Part shown: positions 47,227 through 56,163 of the stretch, piece by piece
Layout: every line of letters starts with the position of its first letter
Numbering within the stretch: the first letter of the stretch is position 1
NCBI RefSeq assembly: GCF_001953355.1
Contig: NZ_MPIY01000003.1
Span: 186,001 to 250,000, forward strand
Source of the DNA: Polynucleobacter sphagniphilus
GTDB taxonomy: Bacteria > Pseudomonadota > Gammaproteobacteria > Burkholderiales > Burkholderiaceae
DNA: 64,000 nt
Direction of reading: 5' to 3'
Translations under genes and position numbers: made by a program
The notes under the pieces: generated by a model
What the model was told of the DNA's origin: nothing
Seen by the model: only the letters and a program-made list of their open reading frames with translations
Database searches by the model: none

Positions 47227-48384
47227 ATGAATTTATTTGGAAAAGTCACTAGGGCTTCGCTCTATGTAGTAGCAGCCTTTGGAACTGCATTTGCTCACGC
47301 AACTGAAAATATGCCTGGCGGCCCCGCTGTAAACCAGCTCAATTTTGCAGCTCCTGCAACCAAAATCATGGCTCAAATCCATTGGTTGCATTGGATGATG
47401 TTGGTTATCTGTGCTGTCATTTTTGTGGGTGTTTTTGGGGTGATGTTTTACTCCATCCTCAGGCACCGCAAATCCATAGGCCATAAATCTGCCTCATTCC
47501 ATGAAAGCATCACTGTTGAAATTCTTTGGACAGTCGTGCCATTGCTCATCGTGATCGGTATGGCATTGCCTGCGACAAAAACAGTTGTAGCGATGAAGGA
47601 CACCACTAATTCTGATATCACCATTAAAACGACTGGATACCAGTGGAAATGGGGATATGACTACATTAAGGGCGAGGGCGAAGGCATTAGCTTTTTATCC
47701 ACTCTCTCTACTTCGCGTGAAGCGATCAATAACTTGGCACCAAAGTCAGATACTTACTTGATGGAAGTAGATAACGAGATGGTCGTGCCGGTTGGTAAAA
47801 AGATTCGTTTAATCACGACGGCTAATGACGTGATTCACTCATGGACAATTCCAGCGTTCGGCGTAAAGCAAGATGCGATTCCTGGATTTGTGCGTGACAC
47901 CTGGTTTAAGGCTGAAACGATTGGTACTTTCCGTGGTCAGTGTTCTGAGTTGTGCGGAGCTGAGCATGCTTTTATGCCGATTGTTGTCAAAGTAGTTTCC
48001 CAGGAGGATTACACCAAATGGGTTGAGCAGAAGAAAAAAGAAATGGCTGCTGCTTCAGATGATCCTTCCAAGATTTACACGCTAGATGAGCAAAAAGAGC
48101 GTGGTGCCAAAGTGTATGCCGCCAATTGTGCCGCTTGCCATCAGGCCAACGGTAAGGGAATGGGAGCTTTCCCAGCATTAGATGGCAGCAAAATGGTTCT
48201 TGGCCCTAAAGCCGATCAGATCCACCTGGTACTCAACGGGAAGAATGCGATGCCTAAATGGGGTGGCGTAATTTCTGATGGTGATATTGCCGCTGTGATT
48301 ACGTATGAACGTAACGCTTGGGGCAACAAAACCGGTGAAGTGATTCAGACTCAAGATGTTGCAAATGCTCGCGCAGCAAACTAA
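47227..48384 (+). CDS. coxB: Cytochrome c oxidase subunit II with fused cytochrome c domain
   Basis: 385 residues. A signal peptide is followed by two membrane helices (about 50-115), a cupredoxin domain with the CuA ligands in CSELCGAEHAFMP (about 240-252), and a C-terminal cytochrome c domain with a haem-binding CAACH near 298-302 and a Met ligand in NAMPKWGG. The fusion marks a caa3-type arrangement in which electrons enter through the attached haem. GAGAATAAG precedes the ATG. First structural gene of the oxidase locus. Confidence 0.95.
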   Translation: MNLFGKVTRASLYVVAAFGTAFAHATENMPGGPAVNQLNFAAPATKIMAQIHWLHWMMLVICAVIFVGVFGVMFYSILRHRKSIGHKSASFHESITVEILWTVVPLLIVIGMALPATKTVVAMKDTTNSDITIKTTGYQWKWGYDYIKGEGEGISFLSTLSTSREAINNLAPKSDTYLMEVDNEMVVPVGKKIRLITTANDVIHSWTIPAFGVKQDAIPGFVRDTWFKAETIGTFRGQCSELCGAEHAFMPIVVKVVSQEDYTKWVEQKKKEMAAASDDPSKIYTLDEQKERGAKVYAANCAACHQANGKGMGAFPALDGSKMVLGPKADQIHLVLNGKNAMPKWGGVISDGDIAAVITYERNAWGNKTGEVIQTQDVANARAAN

Positions 48385-48420
48385 TTAACTTATTTAGATA
48401 TAACTAACTCGGAGTAATCC

Positions 48421-50040
48421 ATGAGCACAGTCTCTACTACCATTGACCACGCACACGATCACGCGCATGATGATCACACGCCACACGGCTGGCGTCGTTG
48501 GTTGTTCGCAACCAACCATAAAGACATTGGCACGATGTATTTGATGTTCTCGTTTATCAGTCTGTTGGCTGGCGGAACCATGGCTTTGGGTATTCGTTTG
48601 GAGTTATTCCAGCCAGGCTTGCAATTTTTCCGCCCTGAGTTCTTTAATCAGCTCACCACCATGCATGGTTTGATCATGGTGTTCGGTGCGATCATGCCAG
48701 CCTTTGTTGGCTTTGCGAACTGGATGGTGCCATTGCAAATTGGTGCTTCAGATATGGCCTTTGCACGTATGAACAACTTCAGCTTCTGGATTCTTCCAGT
48801 AGCTGCTTGTTTATTGTTCGGCTCTTTCTTTGCGCCGGGCGGTGCACCTGCTGGCGGTTGGACTCTCTATGCGCCATTAACTAATCAAATGGGCCCTGGC
48901 TTAGATATGGCGATTTTTGCCCTCCATTTATTGGGTGCTTCTTCCATCATGGGTTCGATTAATATCATCGTGACCATTTTGAATATGCGCGCTCCCGGCA
49001 TGACATTGATGAAGATGCCCATGTTCTGCTGGACTTGGTTGATTACTGCTTACTTGTTAATTGCTGTAATGCCTGTATTGGCTGGCGCAATCACCATGGT
49101 GTTGACTGATCGTCATTTCGGTACCAGCTTCTTCTCTGCAGTTGGTGGTGGCGACCCGATCATGTTCCAGCATATTTTCTGGTTCTTCGGTCACCCAGAG
49201 GTTTACATCATGATTTTGCCTGCGTTTGGCATCATCAGTGAGATCATTCCTGCATTCTCCAGAAAAACCTTGTTTGGCTATAGCTCCATGGTGTATGCCA
49301 CTGCATCTATTGCGATTTTGTCCTTCATTGTTTGGGCGCATCACATGTTTGCAACTGGTATGCCAGTGACAGGCCAACTGTTCTTTATGTACGCAACCAT
49401 GTTGATTGCGGTTCCAACAGGTGTGAAGATTTTTAACTGGGTTGCAACCATGTGGAGAGGGTCAATGACCTTTGAAACACCGATGCTGTGGTCGGTTGGA
49501 TTTATTTTCGTATTCACCATGGGTGGATTTACTGGGTTGATTCTGGCAATGGCTCCGATTGATATTGGCCTACAAGATACCTATTACGTGGTTGCGCACT
49601 TCCACTATGTATTGGTTGCTGGTTCCTTGTTTGCGATGTTTGCTGGTTTCTATTACTGGTGTCCAAAGTGGACTGGCTATATGGCTAGCGAAACTCGTGG
49701 CAAGATCCATTTCTGGGCTTCCATGATTTTCTTCAACATCACCTTCTTCCCAATGCATTTCTTGGGCTTAGCAGGTATGCCACGTCGTTATGCAGACTAC
49801 CCAACTCAGTTTGCTGATTTCAATATGATTGCTTCGATTGGTGCGCTCGGCTTTGGTCTGGCTCAGGTGTATTTCCTGGTATTTGTTGTATTGCCTGCGT
49901 ACCGTGGTCAAGGTCAAAAAGCGCCCATGAAGCCTTGGGATGGTGCCAAAGGTTTGGAGTGGACAGTGCCTTCACCAGCACCCCACCATACTTTTGAAAC
50001 ACCTCCAAGTGCAGAACAAATGCATGAAGCCGGAATTTAA
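48421..50040 (+). CDS. ctaD: Cytochrome c oxidase subunit I
   Basis: 539 residues, 12 helices. The haem/CuB site is intact: FFGHPEVYIMILPAFG with the cross-linking His-Tyr pair, WAHHMFATGM with two CuB His, and HFHYVLVAGS with haem a and a3 His. A His-rich N-terminus (HAHDHAHDDHTPHGW) is present. It reduces oxygen to water and pumps protons. GGAG lies five bases before the ATG. Confidence 0.97.
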   Translation: MSTVSTTIDHAHDHAHDDHTPHGWRRWLFATNHKDIGTMYLMFSFISLLAGGTMALGIRLELFQPGLQFFRPEFFNQLTTMHGLIMVFGAIMPAFVGFANWMVPLQIGASDMAFARMNNFSFWILPVAACLLFGSFFAPGGAPAGGWTLYAPLTNQMGPGLDMAIFALHLLGASSIMGSINIIVTILNMRAPGMTLMKMPMFCWTWLITAYLLIAVMPVLAGAITMVLTDRHFGTSFFSAVGGGDPIMFQHIFWFFGHPEVYIMILPAFGIISEIIPAFSRKTLFGYSSMVYATASIAILSFIVWAHHMFATGMPVTGQLFFMYATMLIAVPTGVKIFNWVATMWRGSMTFETPMLWSVGFIFVFTMGGFTGLILAMAPIDIGLQDTYYVVAHFHYVLVAGSLFAMFAGFYYWCPKWTGYMASETRGKIHFWASMIFFNITFFPMHFLGLAGMPRRYADYPTQFADFNMIASIGALGFGLAQVYFLVFVVLPAYRGQGQKAPMKPWDGAKGLEWTVPSPAPHHTFETPPSAEQMHEAGI

Positions 50041-50155
50041 TTCCAGCTCTAAGGAAGCCCTAGCTGCGAATAATCGCAGAATGGGGCTTACCCTTTTGAG
50101 TGTCGCTGTCATATTTTTTATTGGCATCGTTCTCAAGCGGAGTGTTTTGGGTTAA
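50024..50155 (+). CDS. Cytochrome oxidase small assembly protein
   Basis: 43 residues, ATG 50024 inside the end of ctaD (17-base overlap). Short polar N-terminus, NNRRMGLTLLSVAVIFFIGIVLKR and a single membrane helix match the small protein found between ctaD and ctaG in betaproteobacteria. A longer frame opens at 49940 inside ctaD but has no family likeness. Role: cofactor assembly of the oxidase, by location. Confidence 0.7.
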   Translation: MKPEFNSSSKEALAANNRRMGLTLLSVAVIFFIGIVLKRSVLG

Positions 50156-50171
50156 TCCCAATTAAGTTGAT

Positions 50172-50762
50172 ATGGCAGGCCTGCAAACGCTTAATCGTCA
50201 AATTTTGCTGAAGCTTTTAATAGTGTCAGTAATGATGTTTGGTTTTGGCTATGCCCTAGTGCCGATGTACAAAGCTTTATGTGAAGTAACTGGTATCAAT
50301 GTTTTAACGAATAAGAATGACTATGGTGTGCGTGCCTATAGCCCGAATAAGGTTGGCAACACCCAAGTAGATTATTCCCGTGTGATTACGGTTGAGTTTG
50401 ATTCCAATAGTCGTGGGCCGTTTTCATTTCGCCCACTAAAGAATTTTTTGGAAGTGCATCCTGGTGAAATGATGCAAATTGATTATCAGGTATCCAATAA
50501 TTTGGATCGTGCTGTGCAGGCTCAGGCCATTCCCAGTTACGCTCCTAAGGTGGCGACCGAGTATTTCACTAAGCTGGAATGTTTTTGTTTTCAGCAGCAA
50601 ACTTTAGCTGCGCATGAAACAAAGACTATGCCGGTGGTTTTTATTATTGATGCTGGTTTACCGCAAGATGTGAAGACGATTACCTTGTCTTACACATTCT
50701 TCGAGGTAGGCGAGGGTCAACATGCAGTACCTGAAGCGCCTAAATCGAAGGTGGCCTCATGA
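50172..50762 (+). CDS. ctaG: Cytochrome c oxidase assembly protein CtaG/Cox11
   Basis: 196 residues: one N-terminal helix, then the periplasmic domain with the Cu(I)-binding CFCFQQQTL motif near 138-146 and PVVFIIDAGL. Cox11 inserts copper into the CuB site of subunit I. Its stop overlaps the DUF2970 start by four bases (ATGA). Confidence 0.93.
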   Translation: MAGLQTLNRQILLKLLIVSVMMFGFGYALVPMYKALCEVTGINVLTNKNDYGVRAYSPNKVGNTQVDYSRVITVEFDSNSRGPFSFRPLKNFLEVHPGEMMQIDYQVSNNLDRAVQAQAIPSYAPKVATEYFTKLECFCFQQQTLAAHETKTMPVVFIIDAGLPQDVKTITLSYTFFEVGEGQHAVPEAPKSKVAS

Positions 50763-50953
50763 AAAAGAAAAGTTCTTTTTTGCAGTCAATGATTGCTGTG
50801 ATGTGGGCTTTTTTAGGTGTCCGTAAGAAATCGGGTTTACAAGACGATGTAGCTTCGTTGAGTTTTATCCACATTATTATTGCGGGAGTGCTGGGCGCTT
50901 TGATTTTTATGAGTGTGCTCCTCCTGATTGTTAAAGCAGTTGTGTCCCATTGA
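50759..50953 (+). CDS. DUF2970 family small membrane protein
   Basis: 64 residues. The start MKKKSSFLQSMIAVMWAFLG and GVRKKSGLQDDVA followed by one membrane helix match DUF2970, which is nearly always found between ctaG and ctaE in betaproteobacteria. It is probably an oxidase accessory or assembly protein. Coupled to ctaG by an ATGA overlap. Confidence 0.85.
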   Translation: MKKKSSFLQSMIAVMWAFLGVRKKSGLQDDVASLSFIHIIIAGVLGALIFMSVLLLIVKAVVSH

Positions 50954-50982
50954 TTATTTTTTGATTGAATAGAGGAAATACG

Positions 50983-51837
50983 ATGTCATCCAATTCAACC
51001 CCATACTATTTTGTCCCTGGACTGTCTAAACATCCAGTCGTGACGGCTATTGGCTTAATTGCTTTTGGTTTTGGCATGACTGGCTGGGTAAACCACACAA
51101 GCTGGGGCGGTCCTTTGGCGATTGCCGGTGTCGTATGGGTGCTGTTTTCTCTCTACCACTGGTTTGGTGACACGATTGCTGAATCAAATACTGGTAAGAA
51201 TGGTACAAACGTCGACGTTTCCTATCGCTGGTCGATGGCCTGGTTCATCTTCTCAGAAATTATGTTCTTTGGTGCTTTCTTTGCTGCTTTGTTCTATTCG
51301 CGCAATATTGCAATGCCTTGGCTCGGTTCTGTTGAAGGCAAATTACTCTGGCCCAACTTTACAGCGGTATGGCCGAATGCCGGCCCTGCTGGCTTGATCC
51401 CTCAGTTTGAGACGATGGGTCCTTGGCCAATCCCAACAATCAATACATTGTTACTTTTAAGCTCTGGTGTGACTGTGACCTATGCACATCATGCATTGCG
51501 TGAAAATCACATCAAGCAGGCCATTATTGGTTTGGCTGCAACAGTCAGCTTGGGTTTCATTTTCTTGTGCTTCCAGGGTTTTGAGTACTACCACGCATAC
51601 CATGAGCTTGGCTTGAAATTAACCTCTGGTATTTATGGCTCCACCTTTTTTATGTTGACTGGTTTCCATGGATTCCACGTATTCTTGGGTGGCTTGATGT
51701 TGGCAATTGTTTTGCGTCGCGCAATTCGCGGGGACTTCACTGCTGAGCATCATTTCGCATTTGAGGGTGCGGCTTGGTATTGGCACTTTGTTGACGTAGT
51801 CTGGCTTGGTCTTTACATCGCTGTTTACTGGATGTAA
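50983..51837 (+). CDS. ctaE: Cytochrome c oxidase subunit III
   Basis: 284 residues from ATG 50983, preceded by AGAGGA at 50970-50975; an earlier in-frame ATG at 50965 lacks one. Seven helices, with FFGAFFAALFY, TGFHGFHVFLGGLML and WYWHFVDVVWLGLYIAVYW at the C-terminus, the family's most conserved segments. It binds lipids and stabilises the oxidase core. Confidence 0.95.
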   Translation: MSSNSTPYYFVPGLSKHPVVTAIGLIAFGFGMTGWVNHTSWGGPLAIAGVVWVLFSLYHWFGDTIAESNTGKNGTNVDVSYRWSMAWFIFSEIMFFGAFFAALFYSRNIAMPWLGSVEGKLLWPNFTAVWPNAGPAGLIPQFETMGPWPIPTINTLLLLSSGVTVTYAHHALRENHIKQAIIGLAATVSLGFIFLCFQGFEYYHAYHELGLKLTSGIYGSTFFMLTGFHGFHVFLGGLMLAIVLRRAIRGDFTAEHHFAFEGAAWYWHFVDVVWLGLYIAVYWM

Positions 51838-51847
51838 TGAGAGACAA

Positions 51848-51878
51848 AAATCGGGGCTTAAAGCCCCGATGTGTTTTA
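51848..51878 (+). terminator. Terminator after ctaE
   Basis: ATCGGGGC (51850-51857), loop TTAAA, GCCCCGAT (51863-51870), then GTGTTTTA. It separates the structural genes from the SURF1 group. Confidence 0.7.
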
Positions 51879-51901
51879 TGGCCTTTGCATCCTCAAGCTG
51901 T

Positions 51902-52114
51902 TTACCTGACTCCCACCTGAATACCGGTAGACTCAATGAGCCCAAAGTAGTGAGCAATCCAGATTCCTGCAAATAATGCGATTGATAAGCCGATGCGTAA
52001 CATCAAAGAATGAATCATTCTTGAGCTACCACCTTTGTCGCGCATCATAAAGAATAGGGCGGAACCAAGACTGCCAACAATCATTAATAATGCTATTGCT
52101 ATAACCCATTTCAT
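51902..52114 (-). CDS. DUF2909 twin-transmembrane protein
   Basis: 70 residues, two helices (VIAIALLMIVGSLGSALFFM and LRIGLSIALFAGIWIAHYFG) joined by a short basic loop, matching DUF2909. It is a small inner-membrane protein of the oxidase neighbourhood in betaproteobacteria, transcribed opposite to it. Function unknown. Its start is only 12 bases from the SURF1 start. Confidence 0.8.
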   Translation of the reverse strand: MKWVIAIALLMIVGSLGSALFFMMRDKGGSSRMIHSLMLRIGLSIALFAGIWIAHYFGLIESTGIQVGVR

Positions 52115-52126
52115 TCTGCGAACCCC

Positions 52127-52903
52127 TTGAATATATTCACTAGCCTCATCGGCTCTCGTCTAGTCGCTACTGTATCAGCCCTTTTTGTAATTGGGGTGGG
52201 TTGCGCTGCAGGGGTCTGGCAACTAGATAGAGCGCACCAAAAGATGGCCTTGTCGCAAAGCATGGCTGAGCATGCCCAATTACCGCCATTGGCTTTAAAT
52301 GGCCGCTCTTGGACTCTAGAAGAAGTATTACAACGGCGTGTCGTTGCTAAAGGGCATTACTTGCCCAGTCAAACTATTTGGCTCGATAACCGCCCTCGTC
52401 CTATACCAGCAGGTGGTGCTAATAGCGCCGCTCAGTCTGGTTTTTTTGTCATGACGCCCTTTCAATTGCAGGGCAGTGATACTGTGTTGTGGGTAAACCG
52501 AGGCTGGGCTCCCCGTAACACTGAAAACCGTACAGAATTACCACCTGTCAGCACCCCCGATGGCCTTGTTGTAGTTGAGGGTATTGCTTTGGCAAATCCA
52601 GGCAAGGTGTATGACTTGGGTAAAAATGATGGACCTATTGTCAGGCCCCGGATTGAGCAGAATTTAGATTTAGCAAAAGAAGCGAATTTGCACCAGTGGC
52701 AACAGCTGCCATTTATATTGCGCGAAACCAATGTAGATGGCTTGGATGGTTTGGCGAGGAGTTGGGCACCCCCAACAACAGGAGTCGAGCGCCATCATGC
52801 TTATGCCTTCCAGTGGTTTGCTTTGGCATTGTGTGGCTTTATTTTTTGGCTGGTGACTGGTTTAAAACAATATCGGCAACAAGGTGGTGATCAGAGTGAA
52901 TGA
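52127..52903 (+). CDS. SURF1 family oxidase assembly protein
   Basis: 258 residues with two membrane helices, one near each end, around a periplasmic domain. Family segments are GVGCAAGVWQLDRAHQK, QTIWLDNRPR, WVNRGWAPRN and HHAYAFQWFALALCG. SURF1 delivers or positions haem a in subunit I. The start is TTG at 52127, since no ATG precedes the first helix; no ribosome binding site is seen, and the 12-base gap to the divergent DUF2909 gene leaves little promoter room, so one of the two starts may be misplaced. Confidence 0.88.
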   Translation: MNIFTSLIGSRLVATVSALFVIGVGCAAGVWQLDRAHQKMALSQSMAEHAQLPPLALNGRSWTLEEVLQRRVVAKGHYLPSQTIWLDNRPRPIPAGGANSAAQSGFFVMTPFQLQGSDTVLWVNRGWAPRNTENRTELPPVSTPDGLVVVEGIALANPGKVYDLGKNDGPIVRPRIEQNLDLAKEANLHQWQQLPFILRETNVDGLDGLARSWAPPTTGVERHHAYAFQWFALALCGFIFWLVTGLKQYRQQGGDQSE

Positions 52904-53555
52904 AAACGAAGTATTAATTCCGGCATCTCAAATGGATCCTTCGGCAATCAATGCACGCACTAAGCGTGGGCGCATACAAATGCTGTTTTTATTATTGGCC
53001 TGCGCTGCCCCAGTACTAGCATCTTATTTTGCTTACTATGTATATAAGCCTGAGGGTGGCAAAACGAATTACGGCACGCTGGTTCAGCCTGTCCAAGAAA
53101 CCAATCCCGCTTGGTTTGCTTTACCTCTTCAAGGTAAGTGGACTTTAGTGGCAGCTCGTCCAGCGGGCGATTGTACGGTGCAGAATACTAAATGCCTTGA
53201 AGCATTATTTTTGATGCGCCAATTGCGCGTAGCAATGGGCAGGGAAAGTAATCGCGTACAACTGCTGTGGGTGAATACCGATGGCAAGCAAGTGGACCCA
53301 GAAATAGCCCTTGCCTATGATCATGAAACCGCTGGTTTTACTGTTGAAGATCTGCCATCCAACCCAGAACTTAAAGCGCAGTTTATGCAGTGGCTCAATC
53401 ACGAAGGTGCAGGACAGCAAATCCAGCTGATCGATCCCAGTGGTGCAAAGATGATGTATTTTCCGGTGACTAATTCTCCTAAGGAGTTTGGCAGCATCAA
53501 GAAGGATTTAGAGAAGCTCCTGCGCATTAATTACAAGGGCGAAAAATTGCAATGA
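52896..53555 (+). CDS. Membrane-anchored oxidase-locus protein (thioredoxin-like shape)
   Basis: 219 residues from GTG 52896 (AAGGTGG ends eight bases before); GTGs at 52884 and 52887 are also possible. One N-terminal helix (LLLACAAPVLASYFAYYVY) and a periplasmic domain with WTLVAARPAGDCTVQN and TKCLEALFLMRQLR, then QIQLIDPSGAKMMYF. This is a conserved gene between SURF1 and ctaA in betaproteobacteria, vaguely SCO-like in layout but without the CxxxC pair. Role inferred from position only. Confidence 0.7.
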   Translation: MNENEVLIPASQMDPSAINARTKRGRIQMLFLLLACAAPVLASYFAYYVYKPEGGKTNYGTLVQPVQETNPAWFALPLQGKWTLVAARPAGDCTVQNTKCLEALFLMRQLRVAMGRESNRVQLLWVNTDGKQVDPEIALAYDHETAGFTVEDLPSNPELKAQFMQWLNHEGAGQQIQLIDPSGAKMMYFPVTNSPKEFGSIKKDLEKLLRINYKGEKLQ

Positions 53556-54646
53556 GCAGCATTGCTTTATTCCTCGAGCTTGCGGTCATTGCAATTGTCT
53601 TTGCAGGCCTGCCTTTGACTTATCTGTGGCAAAAGCGCGAGTATGGTTTTTTTGAAAAACTCAATTGGCTCTTAGTCTTCATGACATTTGATCTGATTGT
53701 GTTCGGTGCTTTTACACGTCTGAGTGATTCTGGATTGGGTTGTCCTGATTGGCCAGGTTGCTATGGCACCTCTAATCCATGGCACGCTCTGGGAGATATT
53801 CAGGAGGCAAATGCCGCTTTTCCGACGGGGCCTGTATCACTTGCAAAAGCATGGATTGAAATGATTCATCGCTACCTAGCAATGACAGTTGGTACATTAA
53901 TTGTGGTGCAACTGCTTATGGCGTACAGCAAGGTGAAGTCGCTTGGCACTAAACCACTGTATGGCAGTTTGGGTTTATTGCTCTTGGTCTGTATTCAAGG
54001 GGCATTTGGTGCATGGACAGTCACGCTGAAATTGCAACCGATTATTGTGAGCACCCATTTGCTCTTAGCAATTGTTTTGCTTGGATGCTTAACTGCTTAC
54101 GCAAATCAAGCATGCTTTCATAAAACTGCAGAACCAGCCAATCAAGAGCGCTTGCCAGCTAAGTTACTCGCTGCTGCCTTTGGAGTACTTGGCGTGCAAA
54201 TTTTCTTAGGTGCCTGGGTCAGTACAAATTATGCCGTGCTGGCTTGTCCTGATTTTCCGACTTGCTTAGGAGCATTTTGGCCTGAAACACAGTGGCAAGA
54301 AGGTTTTACGCTGTGGCGACACTTAGGCCTCACCGCAGGAGGTGAGTATCTCTCTCCGACTGCATTACAGACTATTCATTGGGCGCATCGTCTTTTTGCG
54401 GTGCTCGTTTTGCTTGTGCTGACCACTTTGTTTTTCGTTGCACGTCAGTTACCCCAGTTAAAGTCCTTATCCAAATTGCTGTTGGGGCTTTTAATTCTCC
54501 AGGTAATTACAGGAATTTCTAATGTGGTCTTTCAGTGGCCATTGTTGGCGGCTTTAATGCATACCGGCGGCGCAGCCGCTTTAGTGTTTTGTTTAGTACG
54601 AATGAGTTATTGGGCGAGCTGGAAATCCCCGATTCAATTAAGATAG
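53552..54646 (+). CDS. ctaA: Haem A synthase (CtaA/Cox15)
   Basis: 364 residues, eight helices in two similar halves. The conserved DSGLGCPDWPGCYG, EMIHRYLAMTVG (catalytic Glu and haem His), STHLLLAI and HWAHRLFA are all present. It oxidises haem O to haem A. ATG overlaps the previous stop by four bases. Confidence 0.93.
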   Translation: MSSIALFLELAVIAIVFAGLPLTYLWQKREYGFFEKLNWLLVFMTFDLIVFGAFTRLSDSGLGCPDWPGCYGTSNPWHALGDIQEANAAFPTGPVSLAKAWIEMIHRYLAMTVGTLIVVQLLMAYSKVKSLGTKPLYGSLGLLLLVCIQGAFGAWTVTLKLQPIIVSTHLLLAIVLLGCLTAYANQACFHKTAEPANQERLPAKLLAAAFGVLGVQIFLGAWVSTNYAVLACPDFPTCLGAFWPETQWQEGFTLWRHLGLTAGGEYLSPTALQTIHWAHRLFAVLVLLVLTTLFFVARQLPQLKSLSKLLLGLLILQVITGISNVVFQWPLLAALMHTGGAAALVFCLVRMSYWASWKSPIQLR

Positions 54647-54655
54647 AAGACCATC

Positions 54656-55549
54656 ATGAGTAGCCCTAATTCCACCGCCGTAGTCCCGATGCCTCGTTGG
54701 CGACAATATTGGGTCTTAACAAAGCCTCGGGTCACTCAGTTAGCCGTTTTTTGTGCTGTGATTGGGATGTTTCTTGCCACCCCTGGCATGGTCCCATACC
54801 CAATTTTGCTTGGCGGGATTGTTGGTATATGGCTATTGGCAGGCGCTGCTTTTGCAATGAATTGTCTAATTGAGCAGGCAGTTGATGCAAAAATGAAGCG
54901 AACATCTTGGAGGCCTTCTGCTACAGGTGAGCTAAAGCCTATTCATATTGTGATTTTCTCGATCATTTTGGGCTCCCTTGGAATGGTCATTTTGTGGAAC
55001 TTCACCAATCCCTTAACGATGTGGCTGACTGCTGCAACTTTTGTGGGTTATGCGGTGATTTATACCTGGCTATTAAAACCAGCGACTCCGCAAAATATTG
55101 TCATTGGTGGATTGTCTGGGGCAATGCCACCAGCCCTAGGTTGGGCCGCAGTTACTAATAGCCTGTCTGCTGAAGCATGGCTCTTGGTGTTAATTATTTT
55201 TGTATGGACGCCCCCACATTTTTGGGCCTTAGCTTTGTATCGTCGTGATGACTACGCACAGTCCGGATTGCCAATGCTACCCGTCACGCATGGTGAGCGC
55301 TTTACACTACTCAATATTTTGCTTTACACCCTGATTTTGATTGCAGCCACCTTACTTCCATACATCTATGGGATGAGTGGCTTGGTCTATCTGATTGCAG
55401 CCGTGCTTTTGGGTTTCATCTTCCTGACTTATGTCATTGCCTTATTTATCTCTTATAGCGATGCCTTGGCAAAGAGGACCTTCCGTTTTTCTATCACTTA
55501 TTTATCACTCTTATTTGCAGCCCTGTTGATAGATCACTATTTCATTTAA
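54656..55549 (+). CDS. ctaB: Protohaem IX farnesyltransferase
   Basis: 297 residues, UbiA-type prenyltransferase with nine helices. The first Asp motif region is [19 protein letters not shown], and the second is [29 protein letters not shown] is the family's N-terminus. It makes haem O for ctaA. Nine bases separate the two genes. In other species it is called cyoE. Confidence 0.94.
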   Translation: MSSPNSTAVVPMPRWRQYWVLTKPRVTQLAVFCAVIGMFLATPGMVPYPILLGGIVGIWLLAGAAFAMNCLIEQAVDAKMKRTSWRPSATGELKPIHIVIFSIILGSLGMVILWNFTNPLTMWLTAATFVGYAVIYTWLLKPATPQNIVIGGLSGAMPPALGWAAVTNSLSAEAWLLVLIIFVWTPPHFWALALYRRDDYAQSGLPMLPVTHGERFTLLNILLYTLILIAATLLPYIYGMSGLVYLIAAVLLGFIFLTYVIALFISYSDALAKRTFRFSITYLSLLFAALLIDHYFI

Positions 55550-55556
55550 GAAAATA

Positions 55557-56159
55557 ATGAGAAATCCACTCTATCGCCTTGGATCGTTAATCGCCGCCTC
55601 TATTTTGGGGCTTGCCCTATTGGGCTGCAGCCCAAAAGCCAGTTTTACGAATGTGGATATCACTGGAAGTACCGCATTTGGTAAAGAATTTAGCTTGCTA
55701 GATCCGGATGATAAGACCAGAACATTGGAAGATTTCAAAGGCAAAGTGGTAGTAATGTTTTTTGGTTATACCCAGTGCCCCGATGTCTGTCCAACTACTT
55801 TGACAGAGATGGAGCAAGCAATGAACTTGCTAGGGCCCCAATCAAATCAGGTACAAGTTCTTTTTGTGACAGTCGATCCACAGCGAGATACGGCAGCGAT
55901 ACTAAAACAGTATGTACCGGCTTTTGATCCGCGTTTTCTGGGTCTACGACCAGCGGATGATGCTGCTTTAGAAAAGGTTACCAAAGACTTTAAGATTTAC
56001 TACAAGAAAGTGCCCGGATCGAGCCCGGGTTCATATACCATTGATCACACCGCAGGCAGCTATGCTTTTGACCGTAATGGGCAATTGCGATTATTTATCA
56101 AGCATGCGCAAGGTCCGCAGACCTTAGCGCAAGACTTGAAAGAGTTGTTGAAACAGTAA
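55557..56159 (+). CDS. SCO1/SenC family copper chaperone
   Basis: 200 residues: N-terminal lipobox LALLGC-S, then a thioredoxin-fold domain with the Cu-binding CPDVCPTTL (about 75-83) and the conserved His in TIDHTAGSYAFD. It matures the CuA site of subunit II, probably together with the PCu(A)C protein at 4.4 kb. Last gene of the oxidase run, convergent with rpoH by four bases. Confidence 0.93.
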   Translation: MRNPLYRLGSLIAASILGLALLGCSPKASFTNVDITGSTAFGKEFSLLDPDDKTRTLEDFKGKVVVMFFGYTQCPDVCPTTLTEMEQAMNLLGPQSNQVQVLFVTVDPQRDTAAILKQYVPAFDPRFLGLRPADDAALEKVTKDFKIYYKKVPGSSPGSYTIDHTAGSYAFDRNGQLRLFIKHAQGPQTLAQDLKELLKQ

Positions 56160-56163
56160 AAAA

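Noticed and set aside
47227..48384. Fused cytochrome c domain on subunit II as novel
   Set aside because: Subunit II with a C-terminal CxxCH domain is common in caa3-type oxidases of many betaproteobacteria.
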